A stretch of 64,000 nucleotides of DNA from an uncultured Christensenella sp. (GTDB lineage Bacteria > Bacillota > Clostridia > Christensenellales > Pumilibacteraceae). The stretch is from positions 62,001-126,000 of the forward strand of contig CAJTTD010000005.1 in NCBI GenBank assembly GCA_910579205.1, read 5' to 3'. Numbering within the stretch: the stretch's first letter is position 1; each line of letters opens with the position of its first letter. The translations under genes and the position numbers were made by a program. The notes under the pieces are model-generated. The model searched no databases. It was not told the DNA's origin and saw only the letters and a list, made by a program, of their open reading frames with translations. Positions 24,798 to 34,969 of this stretch are shown here, piece after piece.

Positions 24798-25997
24798 TTA
24801 TAGGTTGGTAAAAAGTTTATCGCGCACGTCTATAAACTCTTTCCAGAACGGCTCGAAACGTTTGACGGCTTCTTCCGTTCTTTCGGGCGTATTGAAAGCG
24901 GTAAGACGTATCCAACCGTTGCCGTTTTTGCCGAAACCGCTGCCCGGCGTACATACAATGCGCGCTTTTTTGAGCAAGTAGTCGAAAAATTCCCACGAGT
25001 CGATACCGCAGTTGAACCAAATATACGGCGCATGCACTCCGCCCGTGTACTCTATGCCCAGCGCATCGAACTTTTTCATTATGAGTTTGGCGTTGCTCTT
25101 GTACACGGCGACCGACTTTTTAACGTCGTCATAGCCGCCGCGCAGCGCGCTTTCCGCCATGCGTTGAACTATGTACGAAGTGCCGTTGAACTTGATCGAC
25201 TGACGCTTGAGCCACATACGGTTGAGCGGCGACGCCATAGGTATGGTTATCCAGCCGCAACGCACACCCGTGAAGCCCGCAGTTTTGGAAAGCGAGCATA
25301 CTTCCACGGCGCAGTCGCGCGCGCCCGTAACCTCGAATATGGAATGTGCGGCAGATCTTCCGTCTATAAACGCCTCGTATGCCGCGTCGTAAATTATGAG
25401 CGCGTCGTTTTCGAGCGCATAATCCACCCATACCTTGAGCTGTTCTACGGTATACGCCGTTCCCGTCGGATTGTTGGGCGAGCATATGTAAATGATGTCC
25501 GCAGTACAACGCTTGGGCGGCATTGCCGCAAACCCGTTTTCTTTAGTTGCGTTTACGTAAACTATTTTATGCCCCGCGATCACGTTTGCGTCCACATACG
25601 CGGGATATACGGGATCGGGGATCATCACGGTTACTTCGGGATCGAAAAGATCCAAAAAATTGCCTATCCCGTTTTTAGCGCCGTCGTTTACAAACACCTC
25701 GTCCGCGTTGATATCTACGCCGAACCGCTTGTAATAATCGACGATCGCGCTTTTCACAAACGGATAGCCGTCGTAAGGTCCGTAGCCGTGGAAGCCCGTT
25801 TTGGTACTCATATCCATGGCGGCCGCCTTGCATGCATCGACTACTTTGAGCGACAGCGGCTGTGTAACGTCGCCTACGCCCAAACTGATAACGTCCGCGC
25901 CCGGAAATTCGTTCTTGTACGCTTCGACGCGCTTTGCTATTTCCGCAAAAAGATAATCGTCTGCGAGGTTTTTAAAGTTCTTATTGAGCTTTTTCAT
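24798..25997 (-). CDS. dapL: LL-diaminopimelate aminotransferase
   Basis: 399 residues, a class I/II PLP aminotransferase. It converts tetrahydrodipicolinate and glutamate directly to LL-diaminopimelate, bypassing the acylated intermediates. The PLP Lys is in SLSKTAGFTGVRCGW. The N-terminal SLGVGDVTQPL and the GFHGYGPYDGYP motif are specific to DapL. The DapF domain encoded at 27807-28664 would supply the next step (LL to meso), making peptidoglycan cross-bridge and lysine precursors. GGAGTG precedes the ATG. Confidence 0.93.
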   Translation of the reverse strand: MKKLNKNFKNLADDYLFAEIAKRVEAYKNEFPGADVISLGVGDVTQPLSLKVVDACKAAAMDMSTKTGFHGYGPYDGYPFVKSAIVDYYKRFGVDINADEVFVNDGAKNGIGNFLDLFDPEVTVMIPDPVYPAYVDANVIAGHKIVYVNATKENGFAAMPPKRCTADIIYICSPNNPTGTAYTVEQLKVWVDYALENDALIIYDAAYEAFIDGRSAAHSIFEVTGARDCAVEVCSLSKTAGFTGVRCGWITIPMASPLNRMWLKRQSIKFNGTSYIVQRMAESALRGGYDDVKKSVAVYKSNAKLIMKKFDALGIEYTGGVHAPYIWFNCGIDSWEFFDYLLKKARIVCTPGSGFGKNGNGWIRLTAFNTPERTEEAVKRFEPFWKEFIDVRDKLFTNL

Positions 25998-26051
25998 GAC
26001 ACTCCTATTGCATTTAACAGTCCGTATCGTAGATACCGTTACGGCATTGTA

Positions 26052-27668
26052 TTATTTATGCTTTGCCGCATACTTTTTAGACGCGGCTATAAACTCGCGG
26101 AATATGGGTTGCGGGTTGGCGGGGCGCGATTTGAACTCGGGATGATACTGCACGCCTATGTAAAAAAGCTTATCGGTTATTTCCACTGCCTCCACGAGAT
26201 TGCCGTTGGGCGACAGTCCGCTCAGCGTAAGTCCCGCATTTTTCATAGGTTCGCGCATATCGTTGTTGAACTCGTAGCGGTGGCGGTGGCGTTCCATCAC
26301 CGATAAAACATCCTTGCCGTAGCAACGCGACAACAGCGAGCCGCGCTCTATCATGCATTCGTATGCGCCCAGCCGCATAGTGCCGCCCGTGTTTTCGTAA
26401 CCTATCTGATCGTCCATTATGTCTATTACCTTATGCGGCGACGACGGGTCGAATTCGCGCGACGTGGCGTCGGCAAGGCCGAGCACGTTCCTCGCAAACT
26501 CTATGACCGCTATCTGCATGCCAAGGCAAATGCCGAAATACGGCTTGTCGTTTTCTCTGCAATACTTGGCGGTGGTTATCATGCCTTCTATGCCGCGATC
26601 GCCGAACCCGCCGGGAACTATAACTCCGTCCGCGCCGCCGAGTATATCCCCCACAGTCGCGTCGTTTATCTTTTCCGCGTCTATCCACTTGAGGTCTATT
26701 TTTACGCCGTTGGATATGCCAGCATGCGTCAAAGCTTCCGCAACGGAAAGATACGCGTCGAACATTTGCACGTACTTACCGACGAGCGCTATCTGAACGC
26801 TGCCCTTGCGGTGCTTGGCGCGTTCGACCATGGCGCGCCAATCGTCGAGACAAGGCGTATCCGTTGGAAGATCGAGTTCGCGCGTTACTATCTCTTCTAT
26901 ACCGCCGTCGAGAAGGAGTAGCGGAACTTCGTACAAAAGATCGGCGTCGAGATTTTCTATGACGCAATCGGGTTCTATGTTACATTGCATTGCAAGCCGA
27001 GACTTGAGCTTTTCGTCCAACGGCTTTTTCGTGCGCAACACTACTATATTGGGTGAAACGCCGAGCGAACGCAGCGTCTTGACCGAGTGCTGGGTGGGCT
27101 TTGTCTTTACTTCGCCGTTAGACGTGAGGCTGGGCGCAAGCGTAACATGCACGAACAAACAGTTTTCGCGACCTACTTCGTTGCTCACTTGTCGTATCGC
27201 CTCGATAAACGGCAAACTTTCGATGTCGCCGACAGTGCCGCCGATCTCGGTTATCACCACGTCGGCGTTTATCTTTTTGCCGACCGAATAGATAAACTTT
27301 TTTATTTCGCTCGTTACGTGCGGGATAACTTGAACCGTCTCGCCGTTGTACACGCCGTCGCGCTCGTTCTTTAAAACGGTCTCATACACTCTTCCCGTAG
27401 TAAGGTTGGAAAACTTATTGAGATTTTCGTCTATAAACCGCTCGTAATGCCCGAGATCCAAGTCGGTCTCCGCTCCGTCTTCCGTTACGTAAACCTCGCC
27501 GTGTTGAAAGGGGCTCATAGTTCCCGGATCGACGTTGATATACGGATCGAGCTTTTGCGCTATCACCTTAAGTCCTTTGGACTTTAATATAAGCCCGAGG
27601 CTCGCCGCAGTTATTCCCTTGCCCAGACCGGATACAACTCCGCCCGTTACGAAAATGTATTTCTCCAT
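26052..27668 (-). CDS. pyrG: CTP synthase, glutamine-hydrolysing
   Basis: 538 residues from the ATG at 27668 (AAGGAT eight bases upstream); 11 further codons are open. The synthase domain has VSGLGKGITAAS, DPYINVDPGTMSPFQHGEV and EIGGTVGDIESLPF. The class I amidotransferase domain has its oxyanion loop VPGGFGDRG, nucleophile Cys in FGICLGMQ, and His/Glu in GVQYHPEF. All catalytic residues are intact, unlike the second copy at 59215-60780. It makes CTP from UTP, ATP and glutamine. Confidence 0.96.
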   Translation of the reverse strand: MEKYIFVTGGVVSGLGKGITAASLGLILKSKGLKVIAQKLDPYINVDPGTMSPFQHGEVYVTEDGAETDLDLGHYERFIDENLNKFSNLTTGRVYETVLKNERDGVYNGETVQVIPHVTSEIKKFIYSVGKKINADVVITEIGGTVGDIESLPFIEAIRQVSNEVGRENCLFVHVTLAPSLTSNGEVKTKPTQHSVKTLRSLGVSPNIVVLRTKKPLDEKLKSRLAMQCNIEPDCVIENLDADLLYEVPLLLLDGGIEEIVTRELDLPTDTPCLDDWRAMVERAKHRKGSVQIALVGKYVQMFDAYLSVAEALTHAGISNGVKIDLKWIDAEKINDATVGDILGGADGVIVPGGFGDRGIEGMITTAKYCRENDKPYFGICLGMQIAVIEFARNVLGLADATSREFDPSSPHKVIDIMDDQIGYENTGGTMRLGAYECMIERGSLLSRCYGKDVLSVMERHRHRYEFNNDMREPMKNAGLTLSGLSPNGNLVEAVEITDKLFYIGVQYHPEFKSRPANPQPIFREFIAASKKYAAKHK

Positions 27669-27806
27669 TGCAATATCCTTTGCTTGTTTTTTCGGCAACA
27701 ACGCTTGCGCGTATCGTTGCCGCGCCGCACTTTACAGCGGCGTATGTATGTGATTCAGTCGATGATATAGTATAACATATGCTCGTACAAAATGCGAGCG
27801 TTTTGG

Positions 27807-30800
27807 CTAAAGTTTTACCGTGCCGCGGAAAACTTCGTGCGCCTCGCCCGTCATCGAGACGGTATCGTCCGAATATCTGACGGTGAGTTCGCCGCCGGGA
27901 AGCCTTACCGATATATCGACGTTTTTATCGCAGTAACCGTTGAGCACTGCCGCCACCGCAGAAGCGCATGCGCCCGTGCCGCAAGCCATAGTCTCGCCCG
28001 AACCGCGCTCGAATACGCGCGCTTTTATGTGCGTTCTGTCTATGACCTGTACAAACCCTACGTTTACGCCTTCGGGGAAAAGCTGTTTGTTTTCGCCTAT
28101 CATCTTGCCTATTCCCTCTACGTCGCAAGTAAGCACGTCTTTGACCATTATCGTACAGTGCGGATTGCCCATAGACGAACACGTTACTTTCATCTTGCCG
28201 CGCGGCGTGTCTATCTCGCGCCCAACAACGCTGTCTCCGTCGAGAACGACGGGTACGAGCTTGGGATCTAAGATCGCCGCGCCCATATCCACCGTAGCCG
28301 AGTTTACCTTGCCGTCGCGCACGAACAGCTTGAGTTTGCGCGCGCCCGACGCCGTCTCTATGGTGATGTCGGTCTTGTCCGTCTTGCCGTTATCGTATAG
28401 GTACTTGCCCACGCAGCGTATTGCGTTGCCGCACATCTTGCCTTCCGACCCGTCGGCATTGAACATGCGCATTTTCGCGTCGCACGTTTCGGACGGATAA
28501 ATAAATACCACGCCGTCGCCGCCCACGCTGAAATGTCTGTCCGACAGATTGACTGCGACCGACTCCATATTGGATATAGGTTTCGACAGACAGTCCACAT
28601 AGATATAGTCGTTTCCGCAACCGTGCATTTTGATGAAGTTGAGTCGCTGTCTGTCTGTGCGCATGTCGTTGATATCGACAAGCTCGGTATTGTTTTGGCT
28701 GTAACGCGATTTTAACGACAGCGCAAGCGCATTTGCCGTATCTATCGAAGTAAGGCACGGGATATTGAGCACAACGGCACGACAGCGCAGTCTCACGTCG
28801 TCGTGCGTGGGTATGCGCCCGCGCGTAGACGTGGAAACGAGATAATCGATCTTGCCCGAATTGAGAAGGCTCATTGTGCTTTCGCTCTTGCCGTCGCTTA
28901 TCTTGTCCACTACCGTTACGTCTATGCCCGCGCTGCGGATAACGTCCGCCGTACCGCTCGTCGCGTACAGTTTAAAGCCGAGTTCGTAATAGTTCTTTGC
29001 CACATTGGCTATCTCGGGCTTGTCGCTGTCGCGCACCGTCAACAGTATGCCGCCCGTGCGCTTCATCTTGTAACCCGCCGCAACAAGCCCTTTGTACAGA
29101 GCTTCGTCAAGCGTCTTGCCTATGCCCAGCACTTCGCCCGTGGACTTCATTTCGGGTCCCAAATGCGTATCTAGGTCGGTGAGCTTTTCAAACGAGAATA
29201 TAGGTACTTTTACTGCTACATACGGCGCATGACGGTAAAGATCTACGCCGTAACCGAGTTTTTTCAGTTTTTTACCTACCATGCACTCGGTGGCGAGCTT
29301 TATCATGGGAACGCCCGTTACCTTGGAAATGTACGGTATGGTACGCGACGAACGCGGGTTTACCTCTATCACGTATATCTTGCCGTCGCTTATTATGTAT
29401 TGAATATTTACAAGCCCTTTGGTATCGAGCGCCGTGGCGAGCTGCCGCGTATATTCTATTATCTTTTCGCGGTCGTTGTCCGATATGTTCTGAGAGGGAT
29501 ACACCGCTATAGAGTCGCCGCTATGCACGCCCGCACGCTCTATATGCTCCATTATGCCGGGGATGAGTATATCCTCGCCGTCGCATATGGCGTCTACCTC
29601 GATCTCCTTGCCCATGACGTATTTATCGACGAGAACTATGTTGTCGGGGTTTTCGTCGAGTATTATGGACATGTATTCTTTTACGTCGGCGTCCGAAAAC
29701 GCGATTATCATGTTTTGTCCGCCGAGAACATACGACGGCCGCAACAATACGGGGTAACCGAGATCGTTGCCCGCGGCAAGCGCTTGTTCCGTCGTTTTGA
29801 CCGTATGTCCTTGAGGACGCGCTATGCCGAGCCGTTCCAAAAGCGCGTCGAACCGCTCTCTGTCCTCCGCCGCGTCTATGGAGTCGGCGGGAGTACCGAG
29901 TATGCGCACGCCCATTTCCGACAGCTTTTTGGTGAGCTTGATAGCAGTCTGACCGCCGAACGCAACCACAACGCCGTACGGGCGTTCTGTAGCTATGACG
30001 TTTTCCACATCCTCGTCGGTGAGCGGCTCGAAGTAAAGCCTATCCGCCGTATCGAAGTCGGTGGAAACCGTTTCGGGATTGTTATTTACTATAGCCACGT
30101 CGTAACCGAGATCTTTGAGCGCCCACACGCAATGCACAGACGCGTAATCGAACTCTATTCCCTGACCTATCCTTATAGGACCCGAGCCGAAAACTATAAC
30201 GCGTTTTCTGTCGCTCTTACGCTCGTCTATATACTCGCGCGCTTCGTTTTCGTCGTCGTAAGTCGAATAGAAGTACGGCGTTTCCGCCTTGAACTCGGCG
30301 GCGCACGTATCTACCGTTTTAAACACAGCGCGTTTATGCATGGGCAATGCGTTGCCGCTTATAGCTTTGAGCGCGGCGTCGGGATAGCCCAAACGCTTGC
30401 CGCACATGTATTCGGCTTTGGTGATGGCGCGTCCCGATATCGACTTTTCGTAATTTACGAGATTTTCTATCTTTTGCAAGAACCAAACGTCTATCTTGGT
30501 CTCGTCCGCTATCTTTTCGAGCGGAACGCCGCGTTTTATCGCCTCGTACAAAACGAATAGACGGTAATCGGTGGCGGGCATGAGCATGCCTTGTATCTGC
30601 TCGTCGGAGAGCGAAGCGTAGTGCGGATTGTCGAGAGTATAAGCGCCCGTTGCGCCGCGGATCGCTTTTAGCAAGCCCGCCTCGAAATTAGTTGCGATAG
30701 ACATTACCTCGCCCGTAGCTTTCATTTGCGTGCCGAGCGTGCGCTTTGCGTAAACGAATTTATCGAACGGCCATTTGGGCAGCTTTACTACGCAGTAGTC

Positions 30801-31850
30801 GATAGCGGGCTCGAAACAAGCGCACGTCTTGCCCGTAACCGCGTTTTTGATCTCGTCGAGCGTATATCCGAGCGCGATAAGCGTAGTAACCTTGGCTATG
30901 GGGTATCCCGTCGCTTTGGAAGCGAGCGCGGAAGAACGCGACACGCGCGGGTTGACTTCTATTACCGCGTACTCGCCCGTTACAGGATGAAGCGCGAACT
31001 GACAGTTGCAACCGCCTTCTATCTCGAGATGAGTTATGATATCGAGCGCCGCGGTGCGCAGCATTTGGAATTCTTTATCGGACAGAGTCATCGTAGGGGC
31101 AACGACGATACTGTCGCCCGTATGTATGCCTACTGGATCGAAGTTTTCCATCGAGCATACCGTTATCACGTTCCCCACGTGATCGCGCATGACCTCGAAC
31201 TCTATTTCCTTCCATCCGTAGATGCTCTTTTCTATCAATGTTTGATGTATGGGCGACAGCTCGAGCCCGCCGTGCGCTATCTCGCGCAACTGCTCTTCGT
31301 TTTCGGCAATACCGCCGCCCGCGCCGCCTAACGTAAAGGCGGGACGGACTATCACGGGATATCCGATCGTCGAAGCGAAAGCCACCGCCGACTCCACGTC
31401 CGTTACGACGTCGCTCGGCACGCAAGGCTGATTTATCTCGAGCATCGCTTTTTTGAACAGCTCTCTGTCCTCGGCTTTGTCTATCGTTTCGGGTTTTACG
31501 CCGAGAAGCCGCACGCCTTGCTTTTTCAAGAATCCCGAGCGCGCAAGCTCCATAGACAAAGTAAGCCCGGTCTGTCCGCCCAAACCCGGAAGAATGCCGT
31601 CCGGCTTTTCTCGCTCTATTATGCGCTCGAGCGTGGGTATAGTGAGCGGCTCTATGTATATGGAATCCGCCATTGCTTTGTCCGTCATTATTGTCGCAGG
31701 GTTGGAGTTTACAAGCACTACCTCTACGTTGCGGCTTTTAAGCGTGCGGCACGCCTGCGTGCCCGCATAGTCGAACTCCGCGGCTTGACCTATCGTTATA
31801 GGACCTGAGCCTATGACCAATACTTTCTTAATGCTTTTATCTTTAGGCAT
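27807..31850 (-). CDS. carB-dapF: Carbamoyl phosphate synthase large subunit fused to diaminopimelate epimerase
   Basis: 1,347 residues in one uninterrupted frame. Residues 1-1062 are a full CarB: first synthetase half (VIGSGPITIGQAAEFDYAG), second half (VFGSGPIRIGQGIEFDYAS) and the allosteric MGS-like end. Residues about 1063-1347 are a full DapF with its two catalytic Cys in KMCGNAIRC and MACGTGACAS and the start KMHGCGNDYIYVDC. The CarB end runs into DapF through NTELVDINDMRTDRQRLNF with no stop and no Shine-Dalgarno before the internal ATGs (28664, 28628). A bifunctional protein is the simplest reading; processing or internal initiation is possible. It overlaps carA by eight bases. Confidence 0.9.
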   Translation of the reverse strand: MPKDKSIKKVLVIGSGPITIGQAAEFDYAGTQACRTLKSRNVEVVLVNSNPATIMTDKAMADSIYIEPLTIPTLERIIEREKPDGILPGLGGQTGLTLSMELARSGFLKKQGVRLLGVKPETIDKAEDRELFKKAMLEINQPCVPSDVVTDVESAVAFASTIGYPVIVRPAFTLGGAGGGIAENEEQLREIAHGGLELSPIHQTLIEKSIYGWKEIEFEVMRDHVGNVITVCSMENFDPVGIHTGDSIVVAPTMTLSDKEFQMLRTAALDIITHLEIEGGCNCQFALHPVTGEYAVIEVNPRVSRSSALASKATGYPIAKVTTLIALGYTLDEIKNAVTGKTCACFEPAIDYCVVKLPKWPFDKFVYAKRTLGTQMKATGEVMSIATNFEAGLLKAIRGATGAYTLDNPHYASLSDEQIQGMLMPATDYRLFVLYEAIKRGVPLEKIADETKIDVWFLQKIENLVNYEKSISGRAITKAEYMCGKRLGYPDAALKAISGNALPMHKRAVFKTVDTCAAEFKAETPYFYSTYDDENEAREYIDERKSDRKRVIVFGSGPIRIGQGIEFDYASVHCVWALKDLGYDVAIVNNNPETVSTDFDTADRLYFEPLTDEDVENVIATERPYGVVVAFGGQTAIKLTKKLSEMGVRILGTPADSIDAAEDRERFDALLERLGIARPQGHTVKTTEQALAAGNDLGYPVLLRPSYVLGGQNMIIAFSDADVKEYMSIILDENPDNIVLVDKYVMGKEIEVDAICDGEDILIPGIMEHIERAGVHSGDSIAVYPSQNISDNDREKIIEYTRQLATALDTKGLVNIQYIISDGKIYVIEVNPRSSRTIPYISKVTGVPMIKLATECMVGKKLKKLGYGVDLYRHAPYVAVKVPIFSFEKLTDLDTHLGPEMKSTGEVLGIGKTLDEALYKGLVAAGYKMKRTGGILLTVRDSDKPEIANVAKNYYELGFKLYATSGTADVIRSAGIDVTVVDKISDGKSESTMSLLNSGKIDYLVSTSTRGRIPTHDDVRLRCRAVVLNIPCLTSIDTANALALSLKSRYSQNNTELVDINDMRTDRQRLNFIKMHGCGNDYIYVDCLSKPISNMESVAVNLSDRHFSVGGDGVVFIYPSETCDAKMRMFNADGSEGKMCGNAIRCVGKYLYDNGKTDKTDITIETASGARKLKLFVRDGKVNSATVDMGAAILDPKLVPVVLDGDSVVGREIDTPRGKMKVTCSSMGNPHCTIMVKDVLTCDVEGIGKMIGENKQLFPEGVNVGFVQVIDRTHIKARVFERGSGETMACGTGACASAVAAVLNGYCDKNVDISVRLPGGELTVRYSDDTVSMTGEAHEVFRGTVKL

Positions 31851-32928
31851 GGTACGCCTCCATTAGTTTGATGAACCTACCGAACAGATATTCGGTATCT
31901 TTGGGACCTCCGCACGCTTCGGGATGGAATTGTACGGAGAATGCGGGAACTTTTACATAGTCGAGGCCTTCCACAGTTTTGTCGTTGGCGTTGATATAAC
32001 GCACCGTTGCGACATCGCTCGCTACCGAATCGGCTTTGACGGCGTAACCGTGGTTTTGGCTCGTTATGTACGTACGCCCCGTCATTACGTCCTTTACGGG
32101 CTGGTTTGCGCCGCGGTGTCCGTATTTGAGTTTTACCGTGCTCGCTCCGTGAGACAGCGCAAGCAACTGATGTCCAAGACATATGCCGAACGTAGGGATA
32201 TTGTGTTCGTTCAGTTTTTTAAGCTCGGCTATTATCTCCGTATTGTCGGAGGGATCGCCGCCGCCGTTGGAAAGCATTATACCGTCGGGCTTTAACTGCA
32301 ACACTTGCTCCGCCGTCGTATGCGCAGGCACGCGCACGACATTGCAGCCGTACCGAATAAGCAGCCGCTCTATATTGTTCTTCGCTCCGAAGTCGTATAG
32401 CACTACTTTGTATTTATGCTGCGCGTCGGGTTCGTTGACCACGCGTATGCTGTCGCAAGTCGTCTCTTCCACGGCGCGCGTTACGCGGTATTTTTTGATA
32501 GCGGCGAGCTTTTTGGGCAAGTCCTTGAGATCGTCCGTTATCATGGCGTTCATAACGCCGCTGTTGCGGATCTTGCGAGTGAGCGCGCGCGTGTCTATAC
32601 CCGCTATGCCCACGACGTTGTTCCGCTTAAGAAATTCGTCTATCTCGCAATCCTTGCGCGAATTCGATCCTTTTGTCTCTTCCTCGCGCACTATGTATCC
32701 GAAGAGGTGCGATCTGTCGCTCTCCGCGTCCTGCTCGACTATACCGTAATTGCCTATAAGCGGAAACGTCTGAGTTACGAGCTGACCGTAATAACTCGGA
32801 TCGGTCAGCGTAAGCAGATAACCGCACATGGCGGTAGTAAAAACCGCTTCGCCTATGACCGTGCCATCCGCGCCTATAGCGACACCTTTAAACACAGTCC
32901 CGTCTTTCAGTATCAAGTACCTGTCCAT
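31843..32928 (-). CDS. carA: Carbamoyl phosphate synthase small (glutaminase) subunit
   Basis: 361 residues from the ATG at 32928; a GTG two codons upstream is also possible, but AGAGG spacing favours the ATG. The N-terminal domain starts RYLILKDGTVFKG. The C-terminal class I amidotransferase has the nucleophile Cys in FGICLGHQ and the His/Glu end FSVQFHPEA. It supplies ammonia to CarB. purF ends nine bases upstream, and the 3' end overlaps carB. Confidence 0.96.
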   Translation of the reverse strand: MDRYLILKDGTVFKGVAIGADGTVIGEAVFTTAMCGYLLTLTDPSYYGQLVTQTFPLIGNYGIVEQDAESDRSHLFGYIVREEETKGSNSRKDCEIDEFLKRNNVVGIAGIDTRALTRKIRNSGVMNAMITDDLKDLPKKLAAIKKYRVTRAVEETTCDSIRVVNEPDAQHKYKVVLYDFGAKNNIERLLIRYGCNVVRVPAHTTAEQVLQLKPDGIMLSNGGGDPSDNTEIIAELKKLNEHNIPTFGICLGHQLLALSHGASTVKLKYGHRGANQPVKDVMTGRTYITSQNHGYAVKADSVASDVATVRYINANDKTVEGLDYVKVPAFSVQFHPEACGGPKDTEYLFGRFIKLMEAYHA

Positions 32929-32937
32929 ATTCACCTC

Positions 32938-34356
32938 TTAATTATCGTCTGTAAACCCGTCGAACGAGTTCTTTAAAGTGGGAGTAACGGGCGCGGGATA
33001 ATCTCCCGTAAAACAGCCCGTACAAAAAACGGTGTTCGGGGAAACGGCGCGCAGATTATCGAGCGAAAGATACTCGAGACTGTCCGCGCCGATCTTTTTG
33101 CAAATACCGTCAATGTCGTAATGGTTTGCGACCAGCTTGTTTCTGTCGTCCACGTCCGTACCGAAATAACATTCGTACTTGAACGGCGGCGAACTGACGC
33201 GCATGTGAACTTCCTTAGCTCCCGCGCGTCGCAACATGCTTATTATGCGCATGCTCGTAGTAGACCGCACTATCGAATCGTCTATCAAAATAATGCGCTT
33301 GCCGGAAACGGTAGATCGTATGGGATTGAGCTTGACGTTTACTGCGTTTTCGCGCTTGATCTGATCGGGCAGGATGAACGATCTGCCTATGTACTTATTC
33401 TTTACGAACGCGGGGACCATGGGTATGCCCGATTCGGACGAATATCCTTGCGCCGCGGTAAGCCCCGAGTCGGGCACGCCGCACACATAGTCTGCTTCCG
33501 TCGGCTTCTGTCTGTAAAGCGCTCTTCCCATTTGCACGCGCGCGTCGTATACGCTTATGCCGTCTATGACCGAATCGGGTCGAGCGAAATATATAAATTC
33601 AAACGAACAAAGTCCGCTCTGCGACGCGTTGTCGAGCATATGCGAAGTTATATTGCCTTTAACGTCGCAACTTACCACTTCACCCGGTTTGACGTCGCGC
33701 ACAAACTCCGCTCCGAGCGCGTCGAGCGCGCACGTCTCCGAAGAAAAGACAACGGCATCGCCCATCCTTCCCATGCACAGCGGACGGAAGCCGTTTCGGT
33801 CGCGCACCGCTATAAGCTTGTCCTTCGTAGTTATGACGATAGAAAACGCGCCCTCTACGAAGTTCATGGTCTGCACGACAGCTTTTTCGAGATCGTTTGT
33901 TTTGAGCATGTTGCGCACGATCATTATGTTGACTATTTCGGTATCGTTAGTGGTGTGCAACACCATGCCCGACTGCACCAATTCATTGCGTATTTGCGCC
34001 GAGTTGGTCAAATTTCCGTTGTGCGCGAGCGCAAGCGATATTTTGGAATGCACGGTCTCTATAGGCTGCGCGTTTTCCAAATTGCAAGATCCGGTGGTAG
34101 AATACCTTACGTGTCCGACCGCTATCTTTGCATTTGCGGCAAACTCCATGTAATCGGAAGTAAACACATCGGAGACAAGCCCCATGCCCTTTTTGCATTT
34201 AAGCGCCCCGTCCACAAACATGGCTATGCCCGCGCTTTCTTCGCCGCGGTGCTGTAACGCCGTGAGCGCGCTTGCTGTAAGCGGTGCGACCGGTATGGGA
34301 CGCGGCGATATTATTCCGAACACTCCGCATTCTTCTTTTAGTTTACTGTATCCCAT
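32938..34356 (-). CDS. purF: Amidophosphoribosyltransferase
   Basis: 472 residues, the first committed step of purine synthesis (PRPP plus glutamine). The short propeptide MGYSKLKEE precedes the catalytic Cys10 of ECGVFGI, which is exposed after processing in this class. The glutaminase part includes LQHRGEESAGI and HNGNL. The PRPP motif is IILIDDSIVRSTT. C-terminal Cys in VFCTGCFTGDYP fit the iron-sulfur type of PurF. Its start shares one base with the stop of the ANTAR gene (TAATG), so translation is coupled. Confidence 0.95.
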   Translation of the reverse strand: MGYSKLKEECGVFGIISPRPIPVAPLTASALTALQHRGEESAGIAMFVDGALKCKKGMGLVSDVFTSDYMEFAANAKIAVGHVRYSTTGSCNLENAQPIETVHSKISLALAHNGNLTNSAQIRNELVQSGMVLHTTNDTEIVNIMIVRNMLKTNDLEKAVVQTMNFVEGAFSIVITTKDKLIAVRDRNGFRPLCMGRMGDAVVFSSETCALDALGAEFVRDVKPGEVVSCDVKGNITSHMLDNASQSGLCSFEFIYFARPDSVIDGISVYDARVQMGRALYRQKPTEADYVCGVPDSGLTAAQGYSSESGIPMVPAFVKNKYIGRSFILPDQIKRENAVNVKLNPIRSTVSGKRIILIDDSIVRSTTSMRIISMLRRAGAKEVHMRVSSPPFKYECYFGTDVDDRNKLVANHYDIDGICKKIGADSLEYLSLDNLRAVSPNTVFCTGCFTGDYPAPVTPTLKNSFDGFTDDN

Positions 34357-34922
34357 TAGGCTTCCTCATACGTTTTGACGATCTCTACTGCGATCTTGCG
34401 CCGAGAAACGCGTCTGTCCATAGATAATTTTTCTATATGCTTATGTGCTTGATCTTCCGTATACCCAAGCGTGCGCATAAGCACGATCTTTGCTCTCGAG
34501 ATATACTTCAGATCCTCCAGCTTTGCGCTCAACTCGTCGTTTTTAGTCTTTAAAGCACGCACTCGCGCATTAGCAGCGAGTATCAACCGCACGGAATCGT
34601 AAAGCGCCGATTTGGTGATGGGTCTCGACAATGTGAGTATGCCGAGATTGCCTAATACGTCGGTAAACTTTTCGGCTCTGGTATAATCGTCTATATATAT
34701 CCCGCCTATGTCGTTTGCTTCCGCTATATCCACAGCCAACAAATTGCCGTGTTCGTCGGGCAACTCGCTGTTTACTACAAACACGTCGAACGGACGGCAA
34801 AACGACGCGCGGCGAGCTTCCGCCGCAGTGGAACACAGCACGCTGTCTATATGAGCGCGATACAACACGTCGGATATGGCGTGTCTCTGTTTTTCTGTGC
34901 TTGCAACCACCAAAGCGTCCAA
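34356..34922 (-). CDS. ANTAR-domain RNA-binding antiterminator with degenerate receiver
   Basis: 188 residues. A TTG start lies five bases after AGGAGG. Residues 1-120 have a receiver-like fold, but the phospho-acceptor position is Asn51 (FDVFVVNSELPDEHG), the acidic pair is absent (VVAST) and the conserved Lys reads Arg (LSRPITKS). A coiled segment (about 118-140) leads to the ANTAR domain, ISRAKIVLMRTLGYTEDQA with a three-helix end. ANTAR proteins bind paired hexanucleotide hairpins in leaders and prevent termination, often in nitrogen metabolism. Its place between glnA and purF supports nitrogen control. It cannot be a normal phosphorylation switch. Confidence 0.85.
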   Translation of the reverse strand: MDALVVASTEKQRHAISDVLYRAHIDSVLCSTAAEARRASFCRPFDVFVVNSELPDEHGNLLAVDIAEANDIGGIYIDDYTRAEKFTDVLGNLGILTLSRPITKSALYDSVRLILAANARVRALKTKNDELSAKLEDLKYISRAKIVLMRTLGYTEDQAHKHIEKLSMDRRVSRRKIAVEIVKTYEEA

Positions 34923-34969
34923 ATTTGCCTCCTTTGAATATTTTTACGTAGTTATAGTGCGCCTAAACG

